The position numbers were made by a program, and so were the translations under genes. A DNA stretch of 29,527 nt from positions 1 through 29,527 of the forward strand of contig JAXFQS010000141.1 in NCBI GenBank assembly GCA_034178815.1. Reading direction: 5' to 3'. Under the pieces are notes generated by a model that saw nothing but the letters and a program-made list of their open reading frames with translations, was not told the origin of the DNA and made no database searches. Shown piece after piece: positions 1 through 8,710 of this stretch (position 1 is its first letter; each line of letters starts with the position of its first letter). The stretch comes from JAXFQS01 sp034178815 (GTDB taxonomy: Bacteria; Verrucomicrobiota; Kiritimatiellia; RFP12; DVOR01).

Positions 1-54
1 TACGCACCGTTTGCTATCCTCCCAAGCAAGGATTTCCCCCAAAAGGTAGGCACC

Positions 55-852
55 ATGCATGTCATTGTCTGCATAAAACAGGTTCCGGACACGACCAATG
101 TCCGCATCAACCCAAAAACCAACACCCTGATGCGCGAAGGCGTTGAGTCGATTGTCAACCCCTTCGACGAATACGCCCTCGAACTCGGACTGACGCTCAA
201 AGACCGGCTCGGCGCCAAAGTCTCCGTTGTCTCGATGGGCCCTCCCCAAGCCCAAGTCATTCTCCGGGAGGCCCTCGCCAAAGGAGCCGACGCCGCCTAT
301 TTGGTGACCGACCGGGCCTTCGCCGGCTCCGACACCCTCGCGACCTCCTACACTCTGGCCAAGGCAATAGCCAAAATAGCCCCCCACCCCGACCTTGTTC
401 TCTTCGGAAAACAGGCCATTGACGGCGACACCGCGCAAGTCGGTCCCGGCGTCTCGGAATACCTCGGCTACCCGCTAGTCACCTATGTTCAAACCCTCGA
501 ACAGGGCACAACCGAAAACGCCCTCGTCGCCCAAACCCAAATGGACGACGGAACCTGCACCGTCGAAGTTCCGCTTCCTGCCGTGATGACCGTCGTCAAA
601 GAAGGCGTCGCCCCCCGATTCGCCTCCCTCGCCGGTTCCATCCAAGCCCGCCGTGCTGACATTCCCTTCGAAACCTCCGCCACCATCCAGGCCGAGAAAC
701 CCTTCACCGGACTCGATGGTTCCCCAACCAAAGTCGTGCGCATCTTCGCCCCCCCCGTCAAAGCCGGCGGTCGTAAAATCGACGCAACCGCCGACCTCGA
801 CGCCGCCCTCGAAGCCATCCTCCAGACGCTCAGCGAGAAAGGAATCGCCTAG
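55..852 (+). CDS. etfB: Electron transfer flavoprotein beta subunit
   Basis: Small subunit of the cytoplasmic heterodimeric electron transfer flavoprotein, which collects electrons from dehydrogenases. The 265-residue length is normal for the family. The N-terminus has the typical VCIKQVPDT start. The nucleotide-binding segment GKQAIDGDTAQVGP lies near residues 122-135, and the partner-recognition stretch VKEGVAPRFASLAGSI near 182-197 is followed by basic residues. From memory, the DGDTAQVGP form is that of FixA-like or bifurcating EtfB, whereas AMP-binding mitochondrial-type proteins have a different version; this was not aligned. A purine-rich AGGTAGG precedes the ATG. The gene ends one base before etfA, so the two are surely co-transcribed. 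No clear promoter is visible in the 54 bases upstream, so the operon may start outside the window. Confidence 0.95.
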   Translation: MHVIVCIKQVPDTTNVRINPKTNTLMREGVESIVNPFDEYALELGLTLKDRLGAKVSVVSMGPPQAQVILREALAKGADAAYLVTDRAFAGSDTLATSYTLAKAIAKIAPHPDLVLFGKQAIDGDTAQVGPGVSEYLGYPLVTYVQTLEQGTTENALVAQTQMDDGTCTVEVPLPAVMTVVKEGVAPRFASLAGSIQARRADIPFETSATIQAEKPFTGLDGSPTKVVRIFAPPVKAGGRKIDATADLDAALEAILQTLSEKGIA

Positions 853-853
853 C

Positions 854-2074
854 ATGGACGCCCCCATCACCATCGACCTCTCCAAGTGCCGCGGCTGCAC
901 CAAATGCGTCTCCGGGTGCCCCTTCGGGGCCCTCTCGATGACAGACGCTCCCGAGAAACGCGACCGCAAAGCACAACTCTCCGGAGACTGCCGCGCCTGC
1001 GGCGCCTGCATTAGAAACTGCCCCTTCGGCGCTATCGCCGAAACCCAGAAAAAAGGAACCCGCGGAACCCCAGACAAAGAAACCTACCACGATATCTGGG
1101 TCTTCGCCGAACAACGCGGCGGCACCGTCCAAGAAGTTGCCTTCGAACTACTCACCCAGGGCCGCAAATTGGCCCTTGATCGCGGTTGCTCCCTCGGGGC
1201 CGTTCTGCTCGGGCACCAAGTCACCCCTCTCGCCCAAGAACTGATAGCCGCCGGAGCCGACAAAGTCTACATTGTCGACCAGCCCCAACTGGCAGACTAC
1301 GATGCCGATGCCTATACCGATGCCCTAGCCGAACTCATCCGCCGCCATAAACCCGAGATTGTCCTGGCAGGCGCCACAGCCATCGGTCGCTCCTTCTTCG
1401 CCAAAGTCGCCGTCCGCTCAAAAACCGGACTTACCGCCGACTGCACGGCACTCGAAATTGACCCCGAAAGCAAACTCCTGTGGCAGACCCGTCCAGCCTT
1501 CGGCGGAAACATTATGGCAACCATCATGTGCCCAGACCACAGACCGCAGATGGCGACCGTGCGCCCGAAAGTCTTCCGCAAAACCCCGCTAGACCCCTCG
1601 CGAAAAGGCGAAATCCTAGAGGAAATCCTAAATCAGATTACCGCCCGGACAAAGCTTCTCAAGACCCAACATGCGGCAGATGGGCTGGACATTTCCGCCG
1701 CAGAAATCATCGTCTCCGGCGGGCGTGGACTGGGTAAAGCGGAGAACTTCTCGCTCGTCCGCGAGCTTGCAGATCTGCTCGGCGGAGTCGTAGGTTCCTC
1801 TAGGGCTTGCGTTGACGCCGGTTGGATTGGGGCATCCCATCAAGTCGGACAAACTGGAAAGACCGTCTGCCCCAAACTCTACCTCGCGCTTGGCATCTCG
1901 GGAGCCATCCAGCACACCGCGGGCATGGCCAACTCCGACTGCATCATAGCGGTAAACAAAGACCCCGACGCTCCTATTTTCCAGGTGGCTGACTTGGGTA
2001 TCGTCGGCGATTTGCAAATCATAGTTCCCCGACTGATTGCCGCGCTGAAGGCCAAAGCCAAGGAGGGTAAATAA
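854..2074 (+). CDS. etfA: Electron transfer flavoprotein alpha subunit with N-terminal 2[4Fe-4S] ferredoxin domain
   Basis: Large ETF subunit, 406 residues from the ATG at 854. The reading frame stays open upstream inside etfB, but 854 gives a natural ferredoxin start and follows the etfB stop by one base. Residues 1-60 hold two cluster motifs, C12-x2-C15-x2-C18-x3-C22-P and C46-x2-C49-x2-C52-x3-C56-P, as in bacterial 2[4Fe-4S] ferredoxins. The rest is a standard EtfA. Near the C-terminus is the FAD domain with SRACVDAGW, HQVGQTGKTV, GISGAIQHTAGM and APIFQVADLGIVGD. EtfA proteins with a fused ferredoxin domain are known mainly from anaerobes with electron-bifurcating ETFs, such as the caffeyl-CoA reductase complex. 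The ferredoxin domain could carry electrons to or from a soluble partner. The next gene encodes the quinone-side acceptor. Confidence 0.95.
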   Translation: MDAPITIDLSKCRGCTKCVSGCPFGALSMTDAPEKRDRKAQLSGDCRACGACIRNCPFGAIAETQKKGTRGTPDKETYHDIWVFAEQRGGTVQEVAFELLTQGRKLALDRGCSLGAVLLGHQVTPLAQELIAAGADKVYIVDQPQLADYDADAYTDALAELIRRHKPEIVLAGATAIGRSFFAKVAVRSKTGLTADCTALEIDPESKLLWQTRPAFGGNIMATIMCPDHRPQMATVRPKVFRKTPLDPSRKGEILEEILNQITARTKLLKTQHAADGLDISAAEIIVSGGRGLGKAENFSLVRELADLLGGVVGSSRACVDAGWIGASHQVGQTGKTVCPKLYLALGISGAIQHTAGMANSDCIIAVNKDPDAPIFQVADLGIVGDLQIIVPRLIAALKAKAKEGK

Positions 2075-2075
2075 G

Positions 2076-3698
2076 ATGGCAAAACCTATTGAAACCGATG
2101 TATTGTGCATTGGCGCCGGTGTGGCCGGTCTCTCGACAGCTCTTGCCCTAGTTCGGCGTTTGAAAGCCGGGGGGAGCAAGGAACTTCCCCGTGTATTGGT
2201 ACTTGAGAAAAGCCGTGCCGTTGGCAATCATGTGCTCTCCGGAGCCGTGATGGATCCTGAGGGATTCCGCCTTTTGTTGACGGAAGACGAGTTCGCCAAA
2301 CTTCCAATCGAAAGCACGGTATCCAAGGAGGCCTTCGCGTTACTCTCCAGCGCCCAAAGGGGGATAAAACTCCCGCTCATGGCCAAGTTCCCGGTGATGA
2401 AGGCCGAGGGGTTCCCCTTAGTCTCTCTGACCAAAGTCACGCGTTACTTGGCAACGCTCTGCGAGCAGGAGGGGATTGAAATCCATACGGGTTTTGCCGC
2501 CGCAGAATTGATTGAGGAGGATGGTCTGATTGTTGGCGCAAGAACCGGTGAGAAGGGGCTTGACAAGTCGGGATGTCCGAAGGCGAATCATTTGCCCCCT
2601 GAGGAGATTCGGGCGCGTGTGACGGTTCTAGCTGAAGGCGGCTATGGCATCCTCACGGAGCGGTTGATCCGGGGGAGGAAACTGCGTTCTACCCGCCCGC
2701 AGACCTATGCCCTAGCCTTCAAAGAGCTATACGAGGTTCCGGCCAACAACCGTGCCGGGGAAATCGTCCATACATTCGGCTGGCCGATGCCCGATCTGCA
2801 CACCTATGGCGGCGGTTTTGTCTACCATATGAATGCGACGACTGTCGCGGTGGGGCTGGCGGTTGGGCTTGACTACACGAAGCCCGACTTCGATCCTCAC
2901 GCGGCGTTCCGCAGGTTCAAGGCGCACCCATTTATCCGCTCCCACATCGAGAGCGGGAAGGTCGTGGCCTATGGGGCGAAGGTCATTCCCGAGGGGGGAC
3001 TGCTGTCGCTTCCGGCGCTCTCGCTCAACGGCGCGTTGATTGTCGGTGATGCGGCCGGACTGGTCGACTCGCTGCGTATCAAGGGCATCCACTTGGCGGT
3101 CGAATCGGGAATTGCGGCGGGCGAGACGCTTGCCGACTGTTGGGAGCACGGGCAGGACTTTGGGGAGCCGGCGTTGCTGGCCTACCGGGGCAAGATTCGC
3201 CTGATGCCTGGCTGGAGACAGCTTGAGCGCGTGCAGAGCGTCCGGGCTCCCTTCAGCCGCAACCTGCTGTTAGGAATGGCGGCGGCCGGATGTGCGGTTT
3301 TTAAGATCCCCTTCCTCCGATTCAAGGTCGAAGACGATGCAGACGCGACCCGACCTCTTGCCAAGGATTCAGCAGGGAAACAACCATCCTTACGCACTTC
3401 TGAGTACTCCAAAGACCGTCTTGGCGATCTCTTCCTGTCGGGCACCGTCCACGATGAAGATCAGCCTTGTCACTTGAAAATCAAAGACGAGGCCAAGTGT
3501 GCAGAGTGCCTTACCCGTTTTGGCGCGCCGTGCCTCAAGTTCTGCCCAGCCGAGGTTTACCGGCTGGAGGATGGGAAAATCAAGGTTGACTTCTCGAACT
3601 GCCTACACTGCAAGACTTGCCAGATCAAGGACCCTCTCCACAATATCGAGTGGTGTTTCCCGACGGGCGGTGAAGGACCCCGCTACACTCGAATGTAG
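2076..3698 (+). CDS. Electron transfer flavoprotein:quinone oxidoreductase (FixC-FixX type)
   Basis: Inner-membrane-associated flavo-iron-sulfur enzyme that passes electrons from ETF to the quinone pool. The 540 residues begin with an FAD Rossmann motif, GAGVAG at residues 13-18, and end with a FixX-like [4Fe-4S] domain from about residue 474. That domain contains CAEC, C-x3-CP and CLHCKTCQIKDP (from about 509), then the usual PTGGEGPRY tail. Length and domain order fit full ETF-QO rather than separate fixC and fixX genes. GGAGG at 2062-2066 lies nine bases before the ATG, which is one base after the etfA stop. Third codon positions change from C/A-rich in etfA to G/T-richer here. Substrate dehydrogenases are not encoded nearby, so the electron source is unknown. 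Confidence 0.94.
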   Translation: MAKPIETDVLCIGAGVAGLSTALALVRRLKAGGSKELPRVLVLEKSRAVGNHVLSGAVMDPEGFRLLLTEDEFAKLPIESTVSKEAFALLSSAQRGIKLPLMAKFPVMKAEGFPLVSLTKVTRYLATLCEQEGIEIHTGFAAAELIEEDGLIVGARTGEKGLDKSGCPKANHLPPEEIRARVTVLAEGGYGILTERLIRGRKLRSTRPQTYALAFKELYEVPANNRAGEIVHTFGWPMPDLHTYGGGFVYHMNATTVAVGLAVGLDYTKPDFDPHAAFRRFKAHPFIRSHIESGKVVAYGAKVIPEGGLLSLPALSLNGALIVGDAAGLVDSLRIKGIHLAVESGIAAGETLADCWEHGQDFGEPALLAYRGKIRLMPGWRQLERVQSVRAPFSRNLLLGMAAAGCAVFKIPFLRFKVEDDADATRPLAKDSAGKQPSLRTSEYSKDRLGDLFLSGTVHDEDQPCHLKIKDEAKCAECLTRFGAPCLKFCPAEVYRLEDGKIKVDFSNCLHCKTCQIKDPLHNIEWCFPTGGEGPRYTRM

Positions 3699-3725
3699 CA
3701 ATTGGTCCAACACCTGCCTAACTTG

Positions 3726-3757
3726 AGAGGGCTGGTATTGCTACCGATGCTCCCTCT
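3726..3757 (+). terminator. Possible terminator hairpin after the etf operon
   Basis: AGAGGG (3726-3731) pairs with CCCTCT (3752-3757), and inside it GGTA (3734-3737) pairs with TACC (3742-3745). It sits 28 bases after the ETF-QO stop, where a terminator is expected. There is no real T tract, only TTGC, so the call is weak. Confidence 0.4.
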
Positions 3758-4010
3758 TGCTAGGCACCTATTTCGCGCAAGAATTGATTTCCAGCTCCCG
3801 TTTGAACTGTCTCCGGGCACGCAGGCTTGGATGTTGATTGCCTGTCTATTCCCAAGGCATCGCAGTTGGGAGGATCGGTAGCGAGCGGGAATCTGTGTGA
3901 AGCGCCCTTTACTTTGCGGGCGCCCTGCCCCGGAATCCCCTATAGCAGGGCCAACAAGGCACGCAAAAATGAAGCTAGCATGCTGACAACGAGTCAGCCT
4001 CGCTTCTCGC

Positions 4011-4039
4011 TTGCAATCCGCTGCGGTATAAGGTATACT
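4011..4039 (+). promoter_or_regulatory. Sigma70-type promoter of argJBDG
   Basis: The -35 box TTGCAA (4011-4016) and -10 box TATACT (4034-4039) are separated by exactly 17 bases. Transcription should start near 4046, giving a leader of about 23 bases before the argJ ATG. Confidence 0.75.
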
Positions 4040-4068
4040 AAACAACCGTTTCCATTTAGGTCTTCCGA

Positions 4069-5283
4069 ATGCACTTTACGATAGTCGAGGGCGGAGTCAC
4101 CGCGCCCAAAGGATTCCAGGCCGCCGGTGTTGAGTCCGGGGTCAAATATGCCGGACGCAAGGATGTGGCGCTCATCTACTCTGATACCGAGGCGGTGGTC
4201 GCCGGGGTTTTCACGACCAACCGTGTCGCCGCCGCACCGGTTCTAATCGATCGAGCCATTGTCGCCAAAGGCCGTGCCCGCGCCATATTGGCCAACAGCG
4301 GGTGCGCCAATGCCTGCACCGGACCGCAAGGTCTTGAGGCCGCTCGCCACACCGCACAAGCCGCCGCCGAAGCACTCGGCGTTCCCGTTGACCAAGTCCT
4401 TGTCTGCTCGACCGGCGTCATTGGCGCCCCCCTTCCGGAGAAAATCATTGCAGCGGGCGCTAGGCTTTGCGCGCAACGCCTCTCCCCCACAGGCGGGCAC
4501 GATGCGGCCTCGGCCATTATTACCACCGACACCCACACGAAGGAATATGCCGTCTCCTGCGAGATTGACGGAAAGACCATCACCATCGGTGGAATCTGCA
4601 AAGGTGCAGGCATGATTGAGCCGAATATGGCCACAATGCTCGCATTCCTGACCACCGATGCAGCCGTCGCCCCAGATGCCCTCCAAACCGCCGTCAAAGA
4701 GACGGCCGATGCCAGTTTCAACAAGGTCATAGTCGACGGTGACCAAAGCACCAACGACACCTTTCTCCTGCTGGCCAATGGGCATGCCGGAAACGCCCCT
4801 CTGACCCCCACCCATCCCCAGTGGGAAACCTTCCGCACGGCCCTGCGCGAAGTCGCCGTCCACTTGGCAAAAGAGATTGTCCTCGACGGCGAAGGAGCCA
4901 CCAAATTCGTCACCATCCGCGTCCGTCGCGCCGCCACAACTGAGGATGCCCGCCTCATCGCGCGGGCTATCGCCAAATCCCCCTTGGCAAAAACCTCTTG
5001 GTTCGGGCTCGACCCGAACTGGGGACGCATCATCGCCGCCGCGGGCTATTCCGGAGCCGCCGTCGACGACCATAAAGTGCGCATCTCCTACGGCGAACAT
5101 CCCGCCTACGATTGCGGCACAGTCGCATCCAAAGAAACATTGGACAACATTCAAGCGCTGATGAAAAACTCCCGCGCCTTTGACATTACCGTCGACCTCG
5201 GGCTCGGCGATGGCGAAGAGACCCTCTTCACCTGCGACTTCTCCTTCGACTATGTCAAAATCAACGCCGAATACACCACCTGA
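4069..5283 (+). CDS. argJ: Bifunctional glutamate N-acetyltransferase/ornithine acetyltransferase ArgJ
   Basis: Transfers acetyl from N-acetylornithine to glutamate, recycling the acetyl group in arginine synthesis; many members also make N-acetylglutamate from acetyl-CoA. 404 residues, normal for the family. The self-cleavage site is plain: KGAGMIEPNMATMLAF, with the nucleophile Thr at residue 189, dividing the precursor into alpha and beta chains. The family-typical WGRIIAAAGYSG and DLGLGDG stretches are also present. The start lies about 23 bases after the predicted transcription start, with a weak TTAGG upstream. argC, argF and argH are not in the window. Monofunctional and bifunctional forms cannot be told apart by eye. 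Confidence 0.95.
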   Translation: MHFTIVEGGVTAPKGFQAAGVESGVKYAGRKDVALIYSDTEAVVAGVFTTNRVAAAPVLIDRAIVAKGRARAILANSGCANACTGPQGLEAARHTAQAAAEALGVPVDQVLVCSTGVIGAPLPEKIIAAGARLCAQRLSPTGGHDAASAIITTDTHTKEYAVSCEIDGKTITIGGICKGAGMIEPNMATMLAFLTTDAAVAPDALQTAVKETADASFNKVIVDGDQSTNDTFLLLANGHAGNAPLTPTHPQWETFRTALREVAVHLAKEIVLDGEGATKFVTIRVRRAATTEDARLIARAIAKSPLAKTSWFGLDPNWGRIIAAAGYSGAAVDDHKVRISYGEHPAYDCGTVASKETLDNIQALMKNSRAFDITVDLGLGDGEETLFTCDFSFDYVKINAEYTT

Positions 5284-5290
5284 TCGCCCC

Positions 5291-6193
5291 ATGCACACCA
5301 TTCACACCACCGAAAGCATCGATAAACTCATCGCCAAAGCCGATGTACTCGTCGAAGCAATGCCCTACATCCAGGACTTCCGCGGCGCAACGGTCCTCGT
5401 CAAGGTTGGAGGCAGCGTTATGGAGTCCGACGAAAACCTTCGCCGCCTCCTCTCCGACATCGCCTTGATGCGCACTGTCGGCATGAAAGTCATCCTCGTT
5501 CATGGAGGCGGGAAAGCCATCTCAAGGGGAATGGAAGCCGCCGGTGTCGAACCCAAATTCGTCCAGGGGCTGCGCGTCACCACCGACAAAGCCATCGCAG
5601 TCGTTGAAGATGTCATCAAGAATCGCGTCAACGCCCATGTGCTGGAAATACTGACCGCTCTCAATGTCGCAGCCCGCCCCATTCACGGTGACTGGATCAT
5701 CCGTGTCGAACGCAAGACCGGAACCGACGAGAACGGCACACCCATCGACTGGGGCTATGTCGGAACCCCCGTCAGTGTGAACGCCTCGCTCGTGCGCGAA
5801 ATGTCAGATGCCGGCGTCATCCCCGTAATCACCCCCCTCGGACTCGGGCCAGACGGAAAACTCTATAATGTCAATGCCGACACCGCCGCAGTCGCCATCG
5901 CCAAAGCCCTGCGCGTGCGCAAACTCGCCTTCATATCCGACGTCCCGGGACTGCTCATGGATGTCAACGACCCCGCGTCGCTGATAAAGACCCTGCGCGT
6001 CGGCAACATCCCCAAACTCCGCGAAACAGGCGTAATCGGCGGAGGTATGCTCCCAAAACTGGCCTCCTGCGCCGAGGCCATTGCGGCGGGCGTCGAGAAA
6101 GTGCATATGGTAGACGGACGAATGCCCCACTCCCTGCTTCTCGAAATCTTCACAAAACAAGGCGTAGGAACGGAGATCAAAGCCGATGAATAA
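5291..6193 (+). CDS. argB: Acetylglutamate kinase
   Basis: Phosphorylates N-acetylglutamate, the second step of arginine synthesis, in the cytoplasm. From the ATG at 5291 it is 300 residues, the usual size. Family motifs are VLVKVGGSVM near residue 35, VILVHGGGKAIS near 62, NVNADTAAVAIAKAL in the ATP lobe, and IGGGMLPKL. The N-terminal helix ahead of the kinase core (residues 1-30) resembles that of arginine-inhibited hexameric enzymes, which suggests feedback inhibition by arginine; this is an inference. The start lies 8 bases after the argJ stop. The 3' end overlaps argD by 8 bases, so translation is probably coupled. Confidence 0.95.
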   Translation: MHTIHTTESIDKLIAKADVLVEAMPYIQDFRGATVLVKVGGSVMESDENLRRLLSDIALMRTVGMKVILVHGGGKAISRGMEAAGVEPKFVQGLRVTTDKAIAVVEDVIKNRVNAHVLEILTALNVAARPIHGDWIIRVERKTGTDENGTPIDWGYVGTPVSVNASLVREMSDAGVIPVITPLGLGPDGKLYNVNADTAAVAIAKALRVRKLAFISDVPGLLMDVNDPASLIKTLRVGNIPKLRETGVIGGGMLPKLASCAEAIAAGVEKVHMVDGRMPHSLLLEIFTKQGVGTEIKADE

Positions 6194-7376
6194 AAAGTCC
6201 CAAGCCATCGCAACCCGATTCAGCGAACAGCTCATGCACACCTACGCCCCGAGCGTCGCCATTGCCGAAGGGCATGGATGCAAAGTCACTGACGCCGACG
6301 GGCGCAAATCCCTCGACTTCACCTCCGGCATTGCTGTTCACGCGCTCGGTCATTGCCACCCGTCCGTTGTTTCCGCCATCCAGAAACAAGCCGCCAAACT
6401 CATCCACTCATCAAATCTCTTCTATAGCACCCCTTGCATTGAACTTGCCGAGAAACTCAATGCACTTGGACTCCAGGGCAAAACCTTCTTCTGTAACTCC
6501 GGTGCGGAAGCCAATGAAGCAATGGTCAAGCTTGCCCGCTTTTGGGGACAAGATAAGGGTAAATACGAAGTCATCACAATGGAGAAATCCTTCCATGGCC
6601 GCACGCTTGCCATGTGCGCCGCCACCGGACAATCCAAAGTCCAGAAAGGATTCGATCCCCTTCCCGTCGGCTTTGCCTACGCCAAGTTCAACGATCTGGC
6701 CTCAGTTGAAGCGCAGATTACGGACAAGACCGTTGCCATTCTCATCGAATGCGTTCAGGGCGAAGGTGGCGTTGTGCCGGCTACGCGCGAGTTTGTCGAG
6801 GGCGTTCGCCATCTCTGCGATGAGCGCGGCTTGCTGATGCTCTGCGATGAAGTCCAATGTGGCATGGGGCGTACAGGCGAATGGTTTGGTTGGCAGAACT
6901 ACGGGGTAAAACCCGATGCATTCTCTCTTGCCAAAGCCCTCGGAGGCGGACTGCCGATGGGAGCGCTTTGCGCCAATGCGGAACTAGCCGCCCTTTGGCA
7001 ACCCGGCAACCATGCATCCACATTCGGCGGAAATCCTGTCGCGGCGGCGGCAGCACTTGCTGTGATCGAGACCATTGGGCGCGAGAAGATTCTCGAACAG
7101 GTCAAAATCTCAGGAGAAGCCATCAAGGCCGCGCTTGAGACCTTTGTCGACAAGTACGACGATTGCCTGGCTGTACGCGGGCTTGGGTTGCTGGTTGGTC
7201 TGGAGGTCAAAGGCGCGGCGAAAGAGGTTGTCGATGCGGTTCGGCCGATGGGCCTACTTTGCTGTGCCGCCGGCGAGCATGTTGTCCGATTCCTGCCGCC
7301 TCTGAATGTCACCAGCGATGAGCTGGAAGAGGCCATGGATATGCTCAGCGATGCTCTCGACGAACTCTACGCGTAA
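6186..7376 (+). CDS. argD: Acetylornithine aminotransferase
   Basis: PLP enzyme that converts N-acetylglutamate semialdehyde and glutamate to N-acetylornithine; relatives also act in lysine synthesis as succinyl-DAP aminotransferase. 396 residues of fold-type I class III aminotransferase. Visible motifs are FCNSGAEANEAMVKLAR (phosphate binding), SFHGRTLA, the LCDEVQCGMGRTG stretch with the cofactor Asp, and FSLAKALGGGLPMGA with the PLP lysine at about residue 250. TFGGNPVAAAAALA follows. It overlaps the end of argB by 8 bases and is followed 33 bases later by argG, all within the arg operon. Confidence 0.95.
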   Translation: MNKKSQAIATRFSEQLMHTYAPSVAIAEGHGCKVTDADGRKSLDFTSGIAVHALGHCHPSVVSAIQKQAAKLIHSSNLFYSTPCIELAEKLNALGLQGKTFFCNSGAEANEAMVKLARFWGQDKGKYEVITMEKSFHGRTLAMCAATGQSKVQKGFDPLPVGFAYAKFNDLASVEAQITDKTVAILIECVQGEGGVVPATREFVEGVRHLCDERGLLMLCDEVQCGMGRTGEWFGWQNYGVKPDAFSLAKALGGGLPMGALCANAELAALWQPGNHASTFGGNPVAAAAALAVIETIGREKILEQVKISGEAIKAALETFVDKYDDCLAVRGLGLLVGLEVKGAAKEVVDAVRPMGLLCCAAGEHVVRFLPPLNVTSDELEEAMDMLSDALDELYA

Positions 7377-7409
7377 ATTTCTAAAACACTCACCAGAAAG
7401 CGATTCACT

Positions 7410-8651
7410 ATGGCTCTGACACTTGAAAAGCTCAAAGGCAAAACCGTTGCGGCCTGCGTCTCGGGCGGTCTCGACTCGCGCACCATCTGCAAAGTGATGA
7501 CCGAGGCTGGCATTAAGGTTGTGGGATTCTCTGCCGACCTGGGCCAACCTGACGAAACGGACATCAATGACATCAAGAAGCGCATGGCGCCTACGGGCGT
7601 TCTTGAGACCGTCATTGTCGACCTTAAGGCCGAAATGGCCGATGCCTGCTTTGAAACAATCAAAGCCCAAGCGATGTACGATGGTGGTTATTGGAACTCC
7701 ACCGGAATTGGACGCGCCGTAACAATGAAGGGTCTGATTCCCGAGATGAAGAAGCGCAAATGCGTTGCTGTCGTGCACGGGGCTACTGGTCGCGGTAACG
7801 ACCAGATGCGTATCGAGCGTTACACGAATGTGATTGATCCGAAGATGGGGGTTTTTGCCCCTTGGCGCGACGAAGAACTACTCAAGCGATTCCCTGGTCG
7901 TACGGAGATGGCCGACTACTTGGCTTCGTTCGGCATGCCGGCCCCGACAGGCGGCAAGAAGAAGTATTCGACAGACTCGAATCTCGCGGGACTTTCGCAT
8001 GAGGCGGAAGAACTTGAGAGTATGGAGACTTCGATGCTGATTGTCAAGCCCACAATGGGTGTTTGGCCGCAAAAGGCTCCGAACAAGGTCGAGGAGGTCT
8101 CGCTTCGTTTCAAGCAAGGGCGTTGTGTACAAATCAATGGCAAGGATGTCACGCCGCTTGAGGCTATGCTTCAAGCCAATGCCATCGGCGGCCGCAACGG
8201 CATCGGCATGAAGCACGCACTCGAAAACCGGATTATTGGCACGAAGTCCCGCGGGGTCTATGAAGCTCCCGGTATGGAACTGCTCTCCTCCGGTCTTCGC
8301 TATGTGACGCAAGCGACGATGGATCGCCGTTCGACGCTTCTCTACGGCCAACTCTCCAAACTGATTTCCGACCAAATCTATGATGGCCGCTGGTTTGATC
8401 CGTGCACCCGTGCTGCCTTTGCGGCCATTGATGTTTGGGCGAAGTACTGGAATGGAACCGTGAAACTTGGGCTCTACAAGGGCAACATTTTCTTCGACTC
8501 CTTGACCGGTTGCAAGGCTTCCATCTACAACGAGGCCGACTCGTCCATGGAGGCGTCCAACGGGCTGAACCAAGTCAGTTCGCAGGGCTTCGCCGAGATT
8601 CAGAGCGTTGAAGCCAAAATGCTGGCCATTGCCGGGCAAATTAAACTCTGA
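7410..8651 (+). CDS. argG: Argininosuccinate synthase
   Basis: Joins citrulline and aspartate with ATP to form argininosuccinate. 413 residues. The PP-loop SGGLDS is at residues 18-23. YWNSTGIGRAVTMKGLI, HGATGRGNDQMRIE and KYSTDSNLAGLSHEAEELE are the conserved substrate-binding stretches. The P-loop reads SGGLDSRT rather than the common SGGLDTS; I recall this version in argG proteins of several environmental phyla, so it looks like a subfamily feature and not damage. Last gene of the arg operon; a strong terminator follows 24 bases after the stop. No strong Shine-Dalgarno is seen, only AGAAAG. argH is not in the window. Confidence 0.93.
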   Translation: MALTLEKLKGKTVAACVSGGLDSRTICKVMTEAGIKVVGFSADLGQPDETDINDIKKRMAPTGVLETVIVDLKAEMADACFETIKAQAMYDGGYWNSTGIGRAVTMKGLIPEMKKRKCVAVVHGATGRGNDQMRIERYTNVIDPKMGVFAPWRDEELLKRFPGRTEMADYLASFGMPAPTGGKKKYSTDSNLAGLSHEAEELESMETSMLIVKPTMGVWPQKAPNKVEEVSLRFKQGRCVQINGKDVTPLEAMLQANAIGGRNGIGMKHALENRIIGTKSRGVYEAPGMELLSSGLRYVTQATMDRRSTLLYGQLSKLISDQIYDGRWFDPCTRAAFAAIDVWAKYWNGTVKLGLYKGNIFFDSLTGCKASIYNEADSSMEASNGLNQVSSQGFAEIQSVEAKMLAIAGQIKL

Positions 8652-8675
8652 TTGCCTTCTGAGCTCTAAAGAGTA

Positions 8676-8710
8676 GGGCATCGCGAGGTTTCGCGATGCC
8701 CTTTCTTTAT
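8676..8710 (+). terminator. Rho-independent terminator of the arg operon
   Basis: GGGCATCGCGA (8676-8686) and TCGCGATGCCC (8691-8701) form a perfect 11-bp stem with a 4-base loop. TTTCTTTAT follows. It is the clearest terminator in the window and closes argJBDG. Confidence 0.93.

Larger units (their letters stand above)
3699..4068. other. Non-coding spacer between the etf and arg operons
   Basis: 370 bases with no credible gene; short open frames here have no recognisable protein character. It holds a nested inverted repeat just after the etf operon (3726-3757), a small hairpin GCTGAC-AACGA-GTCAGC at 3982-3998, and the argJ promoter at 4011-4039. No ArgR-like operator was recognised. Confidence 0.7.

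Noticed and set aside
45..54. GGTAGGCACC at 45-54 and its reverse complement GGTGCCTACC near 25105-25114, with partial matches near 3761 and 9178
   Set aside because: Ten-base matches with no shared flanks; too short to call a repeat family, and the first is simply the etfB ribosome-binding region.
475..1077. Long open frame on the - strand opposite etfB/etfA
   Set aside because: It lies fully over two well-supported genes, is Gly-rich low complexity, and reflects the C-rich codon use of the true strand.
4243..5301. 352-codon open frame on the - strand over argJ
   Set aside because: ArgJ motifs are unambiguous on the + strand; the antisense protein has no recognisable family features.
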